In this document: positions 7,539-15,402 of the stretch, in pieces | Numbering within the stretch: the stretch's first letter is position 1 | How the letters are laid out: each line of letters starts with the position of its first letter | DNA from: Streptomyces spinoverrucosus | GTDB lineage: Bacteria > Actinomycetota > Actinomycetes > Streptomycetales > Streptomycetaceae | Direction of reading: 5' to 3' | Assembly: GCF_006539505.1 (NCBI RefSeq) | Contig: NZ_BJND01000068.1 | Location: 1-48,248 of the forward strand | DNA: 48,248 bases | Notes under the pieces: generated by a model | Told to the model about the DNA's origin: nothing | The model's input: only the letters and a program-made list of their open reading frames with translations | Database searches by the model: none | Program-made: the position numbers and the translations under genes

Positions 7539-8231
7539 ATGTCGCGTAGGAGAACTCTCAGCACGAAGAAGAAGCTGGCCCTGCTGGTCAGCGCGGCGTC
7601 GGTGGCGGGCGGTGGTGCGTTCGTCATGGCGAGCACCTCGAACGCCGCCCAGTCCGCGGCGGACTCGACGGTCTGCCAGGGCCTCGCCACCGCCCTCGGC
7701 AACAACCAGCGGTTCATCGAGGGCCAGCGGGCCAACCCGGACGCGCAGTCCGCGGCGCGGATCGCCAACCGCGAGGCCGTCATCGCCCAGATCCAGCGTC
7801 AGCAGGAAGCGTCCGGGTGCGAGGTTGGGGAGTCGGCTCAGGGCTCCCAGGCCGCGCAGCCCGGCCAGCAGGGCGAGGACGCCGGTCAGGGCACCGGTGA
7901 GCAGGCGGGGGGCGCCGGTGAGCAGGCCGCGCCGCCCTCCGAGCCCGCCGCCCCGGGCGACGGCGGTGGCGCCGCCGCCTCCGGGGAGCAGGTCTGCAAC
8001 GGCTCCACCGTCACGCTCTCCGGCGAGGGCGGCGCCCCGGCCGCGTCGAGCAACCAGTTCCCGGCGGGTACGCAGCTGAAGGTCACCAACCTGGACAACA
8101 ACAAGTCCACGACGGTGGAGGTCACTTCGGTCTCGGGCAGCTGTGTCCTGCTCAACAACGCGGCCTTCGAACAGGTCCGGGAGCCCGGCAAGTTCCTGAT
8201 CCGCCGAGCCGTGATCGAGAAGGTGGGGTGA
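7539..8231 (+). CDS. Secreted protein with RlpA-like beta-barrel domain
   Basis: 230 residues. A signal peptide (KKKLALLVSAASVAGGGAF, cut near residue 35) precedes a helical region of about 55 residues with two Cys, then a Gln/Gly/Ala/Pro-rich linker (about 95-150). The C-terminal domain (about 152-230) contains GTQLKVTNLDNNKSTTVEV and later LIRRAVIEKV, spaced like the double-psi beta barrel of RlpA/expansin proteins, though the catalytic Asp of lytic RlpA is not evident. AGGAGG precedes the ATG by 6 bases and a strong hairpin follows. The helical part resembles the N-terminal region of the DUF1996 protein at 11273, suggesting a shared cell-envelope module. Confidence 0.8.
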   Translation: MSRRRTLSTKKKLALLVSAASVAGGGAFVMASTSNAAQSAADSTVCQGLATALGNNQRFIEGQRANPDAQSAARIANREAVIAQIQRQQEASGCEVGESAQGSQAAQPGQQGEDAGQGTGEQAGGAGEQAAPPSEPAAPGDGGGAAASGEQVCNGSTVTLSGEGGAPAASSNQFPAGTQLKVTNLDNNKSTTVEVTSVSGSCVLLNNAAFEQVREPGKFLIRRAVIEKVG

Positions 8232-8250
8232 GGTAGGGGTTCTGGGCGGG

Positions 8251-8284
8251 GTCCTGCTGCTCGTGGCCGCGAGCAGCAGGACCG
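8251..8284. terminator. Terminator after the secreted beta-barrel gene
   Basis: A perfect 14-bp inverted repeat (8251-8264 with 8271-8284) with a 6-base loop starts 20 bases after the stop at 8231. It isolates this gene from the glnII promoter. Confidence 0.85.
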
Positions 8285-8380
8285 GCACGTTCCCGCCCCT
8301 CACTCCAACCCCATCGCATACGAGCCGCCCCGCGCACGCGCCGGGGCCTCACAGCGTGAGGTGGGCGACACCGTCACCCA

Positions 8381-8418
8381 GTAACACGGGGTTCACAAAC
8401 GGGCAATGATCGGGAAAT
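8381..8418 (+). promoter_or_regulatory. Candidate GlnR operator upstream of glnII
   Basis: Four half-sites keep the exact 11-base register of the GlnR consensus: GTAAC (8381), TTCAC (8392), GCAAT (8403) and GAAAT (8414). The outer two match well and the inner two poorly. The site is 100 bp before the glnII start. Published work shows GlnR binding upstream of glnII in S. coelicolor; binding here is inferred from spacing and position. Confidence 0.7.
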
Positions 8419-8517
8419 CGCCTGTTGACAGGCTGCCGGGCAGAAGGCGGCGTCCCAGCGTCGCAGCGCCACCGCACCCGCAAGCGCGCCCAGACCCACC
8501 CCCGAAGGATGAGGCCC

Positions 8518-9546
8518 GTGACCTTCAAGGCTGAGTACATCTGGATCGACGGCACCGAACCGACGGCCAAGCTTCGTTCCAAGACGAAGATCATGGCCGA
8601 CGACGCCAAGGGTGCCGAGCTGCCGATCTGGGGCTTCGACGGGTCCTCCACGAACCAGGCCGAGGGCCACGCCTCGGACTGCGTGCTCAAGCCGGTCTTC
8701 TCCTGCCCGGACCCGATCCGCGGCGGTGACGACATCCTGGTGCTGTGCGAGGTCCTCAACACGGACATGACCCCGCACCCGTCCAACACGCGCGCCGCGC
8801 TGGTCGAGGTCGCCGAGAAGTTCGCCGCGCAGGAGCCGATCTTCGGCATCGAGCAGGAGTACACCTTCTTCGACGGCTCCCGCCCGCTCGGCTTCCCCGA
8901 GGGCGGCTTCCCGGCCCCGCAGGGCGGCTACTACTGCGGTGTCGGCGCCGACGAGATCTTCGGCCGTGAGATCGTCGAGGCCCACCTGGAGAACTGCCTG
9001 AAGGCGGGCCTGGGCCTGTCCGGCATCAACGCCGAGGTCATGCCCGGCCAGTGGGAGTTCCAGGTCGGCCCGCTGTCCCCGCTGGAGGTCTCCGACCAGC
9101 TGTGGGTGGCCCGCTGGCTGCTCTACCGCACCGCCGAGGACTTCGGCATCTCCGCCACCCTCGACCCCAAGCCGGTCAAGGGCGACTGGAACGGCGCCGG
9201 CGCGCACACCAACTTCTCCACCAAGGCGATGCGCGAGGGCTACGACGCGATCATCACCGCCTGCGAGTCGCTCGGTGAGGGCTCCAAGCCGCTGGACCAC
9301 GTCAAGAACTACGGCGCCGGCATCGACGACCGCCTGACCGGCCTGCACGAGACCGCCCCCTGGGACAAGTTCTCCTATGGCGTCTCCAACCGCGGTGCCT
9401 CGGTCCGTATCCCGTGGCAGGTCGAGAAGGACGGCAAGGGCTACATCGAGGACCGCCGCCCGAACGCCAACGTCGACCCGTACGTGGTGACCCGCCTCCT
9501 GGTCGACACCTGCTGCTCCGCCCTGGAGAAGGCCGGCCAGGTCTGA
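8518..9546 (+). CDS. glnII: Glutamine synthetase type II (GSII)
   Basis: 342-residue eukaryote-like glutamine synthetase, shorter than GSI and acting as a decamer in the family. The N-terminus TFKAEYIWIDGTEPTAKLRS and the motif WGFDGSSTNQAEG are diagnostic; FGIEQEYTFFD supplies metal ligands, and NYGAGIDDRLTGLHET and NRGASVRIP lie in the active site. There is no adenylylation loop, so GlnE does not control it; GSII is usually heat-labile. The start is taken at GTG 8518 (AAGGATGAGG at 8504-8513); an in-frame ATG at 8509 overlaps the ribosome site and is less likely. A candidate GlnR box precedes it and a strong hairpin follows. Confidence 0.97.
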   Translation: MTFKAEYIWIDGTEPTAKLRSKTKIMADDAKGAELPIWGFDGSSTNQAEGHASDCVLKPVFSCPDPIRGGDDILVLCEVLNTDMTPHPSNTRAALVEVAEKFAAQEPIFGIEQEYTFFDGSRPLGFPEGGFPAPQGGYYCGVGADEIFGREIVEAHLENCLKAGLGLSGINAEVMPGQWEFQVGPLSPLEVSDQLWVARWLLYRTAEDFGISATLDPKPVKGDWNGAGAHTNFSTKAMREGYDAIITACESLGEGSKPLDHVKNYGAGIDDRLTGLHETAPWDKFSYGVSNRGASVRIPWQVEKDGKGYIEDRRPNANVDPYVVTRLLVDTCCSALEKAGQV

Positions 9547-9561
9547 TCCACTGCGCTCTGC

Positions 9562-9604
9562 CCGAAAGGGGGCGTCCACCGTCACGGTGGCCGCCCCCTT
9601 TCGG
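9562..9604. terminator. glnII terminator hairpin
   Basis: A roughly 20-bp inverted repeat with a single mismatch (arms 9562-9581 and 9585-9604) begins 16 bases after the glnII stop. The very stable stem around a 3-base loop fits a terminator. Confidence 0.85.
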
Positions 9605-9681
9605 TCTGCGGACACACCTGATCGTCTGCTGTCGGCAGAACCCGGTTCCCTCCCGCCGTTCCTCCGGGGAGAGTCACCGGC

Positions 9682-10707
9682 ATGAGACTGCTGATGCTGG
9701 GTGGGACCGAGTTCGCGGGACGTGCGGTAGTGGAGGCGGCGCTCGGGCGTGGTTGGGACGTGACCGTGTTCCACCGGGGACGGCACGCGGCCCCGCCCGG
9801 GGTACGGGAGGTGCTGGGCGACCGCACCGCGCCCGACGGGCTAGCCGCCCTCACGGAGGCGGAGGGCGACTGGGACGCCGTCGTCGACACCTGGTCGGCA
9901 GCGCCCCGGGCGGTGCGGGACGCGGCGCGGCTGCTGCGGGACCGCGCCGGGCGGTATGCGTACGTGTCGAGCTGCTCGGTGTACGCCTGGGCCCCGCCCG
10001 CCGGGTACACCGAGGACGCGCCGCTGGTCGAGGGCGCCGAGGCCGACGCGGACCACACCGACTACGCCCGCGACAAGCGGGGCGGTGAGCTGGCCGCCGT
10101 CGAGGCCTTCGGCACCGAGCGCTCGCTGCTGGTGCGGGCCGGGCTGCTGCTCGGGCCGTACGAGAACATCGGCCGCCTGCCCTGGTGGCTGGCCCGCATC
10201 GCCCGCGGCGGCCCGGTACTGGCGCCGGGTCCGCGCGAGCTGCCGGTGCAGTTCGTCGACGTTCGCGATCTCGCCGAGTGGATCCTGGACGCGGTGGAGC
10301 AGGAGCGCAGCGGGCCGTACAACCTGATCGGTCCCCGTGGGCACACCACCATGGGCGAGCTGCTGGACGAGTGCGTGCGGGTGACCGGCGCGGTTGCCGA
10401 GCTGCGCTGGACCGCGCCCGAGGTGGTGCTGGGGGCGGGCATCGAGCCGTGGAGCCAGTTGCCGGTGTGGGTGCCGCCGGGCAGCGAGCTGCACGACGCC
10501 CTGCACGGCGCGGACGTCTCCCGCGCGCTCGCCGCCGGGCTGCGCTGCCGGCCGGCCGGCGAGACCGTCGCCGACACCTGGCGCTGGCTGCGGGAGATCG
10601 GCGGGACGGCCCCGCAGCGGCCGGACCGGCCGCCGGTGGGCCTGGATCCGGAGGTGGAGGCGAAGCTGCTCGCGGGCGGCGGGGGTGTACCTGGCACCAC
10701 CCCCTGA
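9682..10707 (+). CDS. NAD-dependent epimerase/dehydratase-like SDR protein
   Basis: 341-residue atypical SDR. The N-terminal Rossmann motif is GGTEFAGRAV (about residues 8-17), followed by a catalytic-like YVSSCSVYAW and Y-x-x-x-K in DYARDKRGGE. The variable C-terminus (WTAPEVVLGAGIEPWSQLPVW, in two parts) would bind the substrate. The family resembles nucleotide-sugar epimerases, but the substrate is not apparent and no sugar biosynthesis genes are adjacent. GGGGAGAG lies 8 bases before the ATG. The gene is isolated: a glnII terminator precedes it and the degraded two-component locus follows 52 bases later. Confidence 0.88.
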   Translation: MRLLMLGGTEFAGRAVVEAALGRGWDVTVFHRGRHAAPPGVREVLGDRTAPDGLAALTEAEGDWDAVVDTWSAAPRAVRDAARLLRDRAGRYAYVSSCSVYAWAPPAGYTEDAPLVEGAEADADHTDYARDKRGGELAAVEAFGTERSLLVRAGLLLGPYENIGRLPWWLARIARGGPVLAPGPRELPVQFVDVRDLAEWILDAVEQERSGPYNLIGPRGHTTMGELLDECVRVTGAVAELRWTAPEVVLGAGIEPWSQLPVWVPPGSELHDALHGADVSRALAAGLRCRPAGETVADTWRWLREIGGTAPQRPDRPPVGLDPEVEAKLLAGGGGVPGTTP

Positions 10708-10759
10708 CCGGGGGCTTCGGTCCAGTGACCGGCCCCGAGGGGTCGGCGAGACTGGGCCC

Positions 10760-10930
10760 ATGAACACCAACACGAAGAACGGCGGCGCGAGTTCGAGGGC
10801 ACGGGGCATGCTGCGCGCCGCCGGGCGGGGGCTCGTGCTGGCCGTCGTCTCACTGCCGCCGGCCGTCCTGTGCCTCACCTTCTCCGCCGTGTCGATCGCG
10901 CTCATTCGATCGCCACGCATCTGGTGGTGA
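10760..10930 (+). pseudogene. N-terminal remnant of a sensor histidine kinase
   Basis: A 56-codon frame starts at ATG 10760 (MNTNTKNGGASSRARGMLR) and enters a first membrane helix (LVLAVVSLPPAVLCLTFSAV), the typical start of Streptomyces sensor-domain histidine kinases paired with NarL-type regulators. After SIALI (codon ending 10906) the sequence changes abruptly into response-regulator DNA read out of frame (RSPRIWW, stop 10928-10930). The rest of the sensor domain, the DHp and ATPase domains are absent. The promoter and start seem intact, so a 56-residue membrane peptide may still be made. Confidence 0.72.
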
Positions 10931-11049
10931 CGGAACGGGCGATCGCCAAACACACCTCCAACATCTTCGCCAAATTGGGCCTGGAGGTGTCGGACGACGA
11001 CAACCGTCGCGTCCTGGCGGTTCTCGCGTATCTCGACCACGGTCGCTGA
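10907..11049 (+). pseudogene. C-terminal remnant of a LuxR/NarL response regulator
   Basis: From about 10909 the reading frame gives IATHLVVTERAIAKHTSNIF, then AKLGLEVSDDDNRRVLAVL, ending at TGA 11047-11049. This is the recognition helix and end of a NarL/LuxR-type HTH domain. The receiver domain and the first half of the HTH are missing, and no start codon or ribosome site exists for this frame. It directly abuts the kinase remnant, so one deletion removed the kinase body, the gene junction and most of the regulator. Confidence 0.75.
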
Positions 11050-11272
11050 TATTCGACCACGGTCACCGAAAACACCCCCGCTCACTCACTCGCCGTGGAC
11101 GATCAACAACTCCCGGTGTTCCAGGGGCTGTTGGTTCCACAGTGCCCTCACGAACTTCTCATCAATTTCCGCGACGGCTGAACACGCGTGGGACGGGCTC
11201 CGTATGGGAGGGCGCCGCTTCACTCCTGTCGGGCGCCTCGGTGCTGCCCCGCAAGGAAGTCAGAGGAGTTCC

Positions 11273-12811
11273 ATGGGACGCAATACACGAAAACGCCGTA
11301 CGCCGCTGGCCACCAAGGCCATTGCCGCATCGGCGGCCCTAGCGCTCGGTGGGGGCGGGCTGATCTGGGCGAATTTCTATGCCTCGGCACACGAGGAGAA
11401 CCGCTGGGGGTCGAACCAGACGAGGTCGGCAGGGGCCCAGATCGCCACGATCTCCTGCCCCGACGTCGGCCTGAAACTCAGGAACGTGCCGCGAAAGGCG
11501 CGCTACGGCGTCGCCAAGGAGCTCGCCAACCTGGACAAGCAGATCACCGACGCGTACACCCGTCTCGCCTCCACTCGGCAGGCGCAGGCGGGCGACCCCG
11601 GATTCGTCCAGAACGCGATTCTCGGGCCCCTGCAGTCCAAGCGCGTCGCGGCCATCGACCGGATCGGGATCAACATCCGGCGGGTGGGCGGCACCGCTCC
11701 GAAGGGCCTGGAGAAGTTCGCGCAGTGCAAGGGCGTGCCGGCCGAGCAACCGCAGCCCAACGACGGCAACGGCGACCAGAACGACGGCGGTCAGGACAAC
11801 GGCCAGGACCAGGGCCAGGACAACGGCCAGGGTCAGGACAACGGCCAGGACAACGGCAACGGACAGGACAACGGCAACGGTGCCGCCGGTCCGGTCGCCG
11901 ACGACTTCGTCGACATCACCACCGTCCAGCCGAACACGCCGCCGTCGAACGGCAACGGGCTCAAGGCGAACGGGGACACCGGTTCGACGGGCAGCTTCAC
12001 CACCGTCTGCGGTGTCAATGAGAACAACAACTTCAACACCGACAACCTGATCGTCGCCCCCGGCGTCGACAACGGCGCGCGCCACACGCACGACTACGTC
12101 GGCAACCAGGGCAACAACGCCTTCGCCAGCGACCAGGATCTCGCGGGCGCCGATACCAGCTGCCAGAACCAGGACGACAAGTCCACGTACTACTGGCCGG
12201 TGCTGCGCCTCCAGGACGGCACCGAGGAGTTCGACCAGAACGAGCTGGGCGGTGGCGCCGAGGGCAACCTCGGCCGGATCCTGAAGGCCGAGACGGCCGA
12301 GATCAAGTTCGTCGGCAACAAGCAGAGCGACGTCGTCGCGATGCCGAAGTTCCTGCGGATCATCACCGGCGCCGCCAACGCCTTCACCGGCGGCGACGCG
12401 AACGCCAACGCCTCGTGGAGCTGCACCGGCTTCGAGGACCGGCAGCTGACGGACAAGTACCCGATCTGCCCCGAGGGCAGCAAGGTGGTCCGCACGGCCA
12501 ACTTCCAGAGCTGCTGGGACGGCCAGAACATCGACAGCGCCAACCACCGCACCCACGTCGACTTCGTCGAGGCGGACGGCTCTTGCGCGAACGGCTTCCA
12601 GGCCATCCCCCAGCTGCAGATCCGTCTGGTGTACGACGTGCCGGCCCCGGTGATCGAGAACGGACAGGTGCAAACCCCGTTCGCGGTGGACGGCTTCCCG
12701 GAGGAGCTGCACAAGCCGATCACCGACCACAACGACTTCATCAACGTCATGGACGAGGACCTGATGAACCAGGTGGTCGACTGCATCAACAGCGGTCAGG
12801 ACTGCCAGTGA
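11273..12811 (+). CDS. Secreted DUF1996-domain protein
   Basis: 512 residues. A long basic N-region and hydrophobic core (TKAIAASAALALGGGGLIW) form a signal peptide or anchor. A helical module of about 80 residues between two Cys (SCPDVGLKL to FAQCK) follows, then an Asn/Gly/Gln/Asp repeat linker (about 163-203). The C-terminal DUF1996 domain contains NTDNLIVAPGVDNGARHTHD, STYYWPVLR and the Cys-containing SWSCTGFED and SYP/CPEGS-like segments. DUF1996 proteins are extracellular and of unknown function. ATG 11273 has AGAGGAG 5 bases upstream; the longer frame from 11204 would bury the signal. A bidirectional terminator follows. Confidence 0.9.
   Translation: MGRNTRKRRTPLATKAIAASAALALGGGGLIWANFYASAHEENRWGSNQTRSAGAQIATISCPDVGLKLRNVPRKARYGVAKELANLDKQITDAYTRLASTRQAQAGDPGFVQNAILGPLQSKRVAAIDRIGINIRRVGGTAPKGLEKFAQCKGVPAEQPQPNDGNGDQNDGGQDNGQDQGQDNGQGQDNGQDNGNGQDNGNGAAGPVADDFVDITTVQPNTPPSNGNGLKANGDTGSTGSFTTVCGVNENNNFNTDNLIVAPGVDNGARHTHDYVGNQGNNAFASDQDLAGADTSCQNQDDKSTYYWPVLRLQDGTEEFDQNELGGGAEGNLGRILKAETAEIKFVGNKQSDVVAMPKFLRIITGAANAFTGGDANANASWSCTGFEDRQLTDKYPICPEGSKVVRTANFQSCWDGQNIDSANHRTHVDFVEADGSCANGFQAIPQLQIRLVYDVPAPVIENGQVQTPFAVDGFPEELHKPITDHNDFINVMDEDLMNQVVDCINSGQDCQ
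11760..11880 (+). repeat. Tandem Asn-Gly-Gln-Asp coding repeat
   Basis: Within the DUF1996 gene, imperfect units of CAGGACAACGGC are repeated about ten times, coding for QDNG/GNGQDNG runs. It forms a flexible hydrophilic linker between the helical module and the DUF1996 domain and is a likely site of length variation. Confidence 0.85.
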
Positions 12812-12830
12812 CGCGGTAGCCGGTGACCAT

Positions 12831-12870
12831 GAGAAGGCCGGCGGTGGGATCCCCCACCGCCGGCCTTCTC
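12831..12870. terminator. Bidirectional terminator
   Basis: A perfect 18-bp inverted repeat (12831-12848 with 12853-12870) with a 4-base loop lies between the convergent genes ending at 12811 and 12887. It is the strongest hairpin in this part of the window. Confidence 0.9.
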
Positions 12871-12886
12871 GTCTGCCCGAGCGTTT

Positions 12887-13279
12887 TCAGTGGTGGCCGG
12901 AATGGTCGGCCCCGATCTCCAGCGTCCCCCCGAGTTCCCCGCCCAGGTCCGTCACGACGTCCTTGTGGCCGACGGCGACCCACTTGCGGCCGACGAGGAA
13001 GAAGCCCCCCATGCGCTTGGACTCGTTGATCCACTCGCGCTGACCGCGGTCGGTGGCGAAGGTGGCGAGGATGTACTTCTCGTCGCCCTCCTTGCAGAGG
13101 GCCTGGCGCAGCTCGTCGGCGTCGATCTGGATGTTCGGCGTGCACTTCACCTCGGCGGCCAGCTGTTCCAGGCTGCCGGTCGCCGTCTCGGCCGCCTGGT
13201 CACCGCTGGAGCCGCAGCCCGCGAGCGCCAGCACCGCAACCGCACCGCTCACGGCGAGCATCGGACGGGTCAACCTCAT
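12887..13279 (-). CDS. Small lipoprotein, function unknown
   Basis: 130 residues. Basic start, hydrophobic core and lipobox LALAGC place the lipidated Cys at residue 22, so it is anchored on the outer face of the membrane. The mature domain contains two more Cys (VKCTPNIQIDADELRQALC) and a conserved-looking C-terminus (REWINESKRMGGFFLVGRKW). Its short alpha/beta pattern with an internal Cys pair suggests a disulfide-stabilised fold. ATG 13279 has GGAGGAACAG upstream; the longer frame to 13312 would precede the signal. It diverges from the sigma-like membrane protein gene (115-bp shared promoter region), so a functional link is possible. Confidence 0.85.
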   Translation of the reverse strand: MRLTRPMLAVSGAVAVLALAGCGSSGDQAAETATGSLEQLAAEVKCTPNIQIDADELRQALCKEGDEKYILATFATDRGQREWINESKRMGGFFLVGRKWVAVGHKDVVTDLGGELGGTLEIGADHSGHH

Positions 13280-13394
13280 CTGTTCCTCCGGTCGGTCAGG
13301 GAGGGCACACACCTGTGCCCCCCGTTCGATACGGCTGGAGCTCGTTCGGTGCTCAATCCGGTGACCTCACGCTGATTCGCTCGTTCTGCTGAAC

Positions 13395-15314
13395 GTGCAG
13401 TCACAGGATGTCGCCCCGCGCCCCACGTCTTCCGCTTCCGCCCCGGTCGTCGACGTCGAGCAGGTCGAGGCCGCGCTCGTCGAGCACTACCCGCGGCTGG
13501 TCCGCCTCGCCTACTTGGTGCTGCCGCCCGGTCTGGGCCGCAACCGGCGTGTTCTGACCGCGCACGCGCTCACCCAGCGCGCGCTGCCCCGCGGCCGCGC
13601 CGCGGCGTCGGTGATCCCGGCCCAGTCCACCGGCCGCGACGGCGACCCGGGCTACGCCTTCGTCCGCCTCCAGGTGCTGCGTACGGCACTGGAGGCGGGC
13701 CTGCCGCTGCGGCGCAAGGCGTGGCCCAAGCGGTCCCAGCTGCCGCCGCTGCTCCCCCAGGTGTGGGGCCTGCGCCTGTTCCCGCGCTCGGGCGGCGCCG
13801 AGGAACTCGCGCTGGACCAGCGCCTGTCCGCGCTCTCCGCCCCCGCCCGCGCCGCCTACGTCCTGCGCGGCCTGGAGCGGCTCCCCGACAGCGACGTCCA
13901 CCATGTCCTGCGCACCGCCGGTGTCGACGACCCGGACGCCGCGCTCCAGGAGGCCGACGGCGTCCCCGCGCAGTACGCGCTGCTCGACTCCCCCGAGTTC
14001 GACCCCTGCTCGCTGCAGGCCCGGCCCACCGACCTGATGCGCCGCCGCCAGCACCTGAAGGCCGCGCTCGCCGCCGCCGCGGCCCTCGCCGTGTGCGGGG
14101 CGCTGCTCGCCCTCCCCGGCGACGGCTGGGGCCCCGACGGCGCCGCGGCCCCGCCGTACGCGCAGAACCCGGCCGCCCAGGCGGCCCTCGACCCCAGCAG
14201 GCTGGTGAAGGTCTCCCCCGCCGCCTGGCGGTCCGCCACCCGCACCGACTTCTCCGTGTGGCCCGCGCGCGGCGACCTCACCACCGACAGTGCATTGCTG
14301 CGCCGCGCCCTCGCCGTCTGGGCGCGCCCCGGCGAGACGGTCCGGGTCTCGGCGACCCGCGGCACCCCGTCCGGCGGCCCGGCCGGCCCGCCCCAACTGC
14401 TCTTCGCCGGAAACGTCGACAACGCGCGCGTGGTGGTCTTCTACGACGGTCTGCGCATCGCCCGCTACGCCGAGCCGAAGGACGGCACGGCCGGCGCCGC
14501 CCTCGACTTCTCCCGCGCCGACGGCGCGACCCGTATCGAGGCGAGCGCGGTGCTGCTGAACCGGACCGACGGCAACGTCCGCTATCTGACCGCGCCGTGG
14601 GTGAAGAAGACGGCCGAGCGGGACCTGCTGAAGCCGGGCTCCGGCGCGATGAACCTCGCCCTCACCGACGGCATCACCGCACCGCTGGCCAGCCCCGTCG
14701 CCCAGACCGGCGCCTGCGCCTCCTGGAACGTCCTGCAGATCACCGACGACTCCGGTACGCGGCTGATGGCCGACCTCGGTGAACTCGTCCCGGCCCGCCT
14801 CACCACCGGCCGCCCGGGCAAGACGCATGACGCGGCCGGGGCGGAGGCACTGCGCACCTGGGCGCCGTACGGCTGCTCGCTGGCCGATCTGCGCGGGCAC
14901 GGCGTGCGGTCGGTGAACGCCTGGCAGTACGCCGCCCAGCCACTGCCCGACGCGAGCGGCACGGCGGCATGGGTGTGCACGCGCGCGGAGACCTGGCGGG
15001 GCGGCGGCGAGCGGGTGCTGGCGCAGTTCCACACGCCGGGCGGCAAGTACGGGGCGGTGGCCGCGAAGGCCGAGAACGTGGCGGCCTGCGGGCCACGCGA
15101 TCCTCATGTGCTGGCCGGGGTGCTGTGGAAGTCCGAGGCGGGCCCCTGGTATCTGCTGGCGGCGGGCAGCCGGGACACCGCGTCGATCAGCACGACGGGC
15201 GGGGTGGAACGGACCGCGCAGGGCAACGTGCTGGCCGCGAAGACGAAGCAGGGCGTCAAGGCCGAGCTGAAGGGGACACTGACGGACGGGCGGTCGATCA
15301 ACGGCCTTGGCTAG
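13395..15314 (+). CDS. Sigma-factor-like N-terminus fused to a membrane/extracytoplasmic domain
   Basis: 639 residues. The N-terminal ~210 residues look like a degenerate ECF sigma factor: HYPRLVRLAYLVLP resembles region 2, and LSALSAPARAAYVLRGLERL, then PDSDVHHVLRTAGV, resembles region 4. RRRQHLKAALAAAAALAVCG (about 215-234) is a single membrane helix, after which the protein should lie outside the cell. The exterior part (about 250-639) is Pro/Ala-rich at first, then a folded domain containing paired Cys (GACASWNVLQ; APYGCSL; AWVCTRAET; AACGPRDP). The GTG start has no clear ribosome site, so the first residues are uncertain. No family assignment was possible; a sensor in which the sigma-like part acts as scaffold or decoy is speculation. 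Confidence 0.8.
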   Translation: MQSQDVAPRPTSSASAPVVDVEQVEAALVEHYPRLVRLAYLVLPPGLGRNRRVLTAHALTQRALPRGRAAASVIPAQSTGRDGDPGYAFVRLQVLRTALEAGLPLRRKAWPKRSQLPPLLPQVWGLRLFPRSGGAEELALDQRLSALSAPARAAYVLRGLERLPDSDVHHVLRTAGVDDPDAALQEADGVPAQYALLDSPEFDPCSLQARPTDLMRRRQHLKAALAAAAALAVCGALLALPGDGWGPDGAAAPPYAQNPAAQAALDPSRLVKVSPAAWRSATRTDFSVWPARGDLTTDSALLRRALAVWARPGETVRVSATRGTPSGGPAGPPQLLFAGNVDNARVVVFYDGLRIARYAEPKDGTAGAALDFSRADGATRIEASAVLLNRTDGNVRYLTAPWVKKTAERDLLKPGSGAMNLALTDGITAPLASPVAQTGACASWNVLQITDDSGTRLMADLGELVPARLTTGRPGKTHDAAGAEALRTWAPYGCSLADLRGHGVRSVNAWQYAAQPLPDASGTAAWVCTRAETWRGGGERVLAQFHTPGGKYGAVAAKAENVAACGPRDPHVLAGVLWKSEAGPWYLLAAGSRDTASISTTGGVERTAQGNVLAAKTKQGVKAELKGTLTDGRSINGLG

Positions 15315-15350
15315 GCGACACGGCCTGCGCTAGCTGACACGGGCGTCAAC

Positions 15351-15381
15351 AAGTCGCCGCACGAGGGTTCCGCGGCGACTT
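15351..15381. terminator. Hairpin after the sigma-like gene
   Basis: Perfect 10-bp arms 15351-15360 and 15372-15381 enclose an 11-base loop, 36 bases after the stop at 15314. It may terminate that gene and insulate the following operon promoter. Confidence 0.65.
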
Positions 15382-15384
15382 ACC

Positions 15385-15400
15385 CGTCAGTACATTGACG
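15385..15400. promoter_or_regulatory. Palindrome at the start of the hydrolase-reductase operon
   Basis: CGTCAGTACATTGACG (arms CGTCA/TGACG around 6 bases) ends 2 bases before the ATG of the gene at 15403. Size and symmetry fit a TetR-family operator, and a TetR gene ends the same gene group. Its position over the start would block initiation or a leaderless transcript. No copy was seen before the TetR gene itself. Confidence 0.45.
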
Positions 15401-15402
15401 CC

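Noticed and set aside
8518..9546. Eukaryote-like GSII as evidence of recent transfer
   Set aside because: GSII is a normal, long-established gene in Streptomyces, with codon use like its neighbours.
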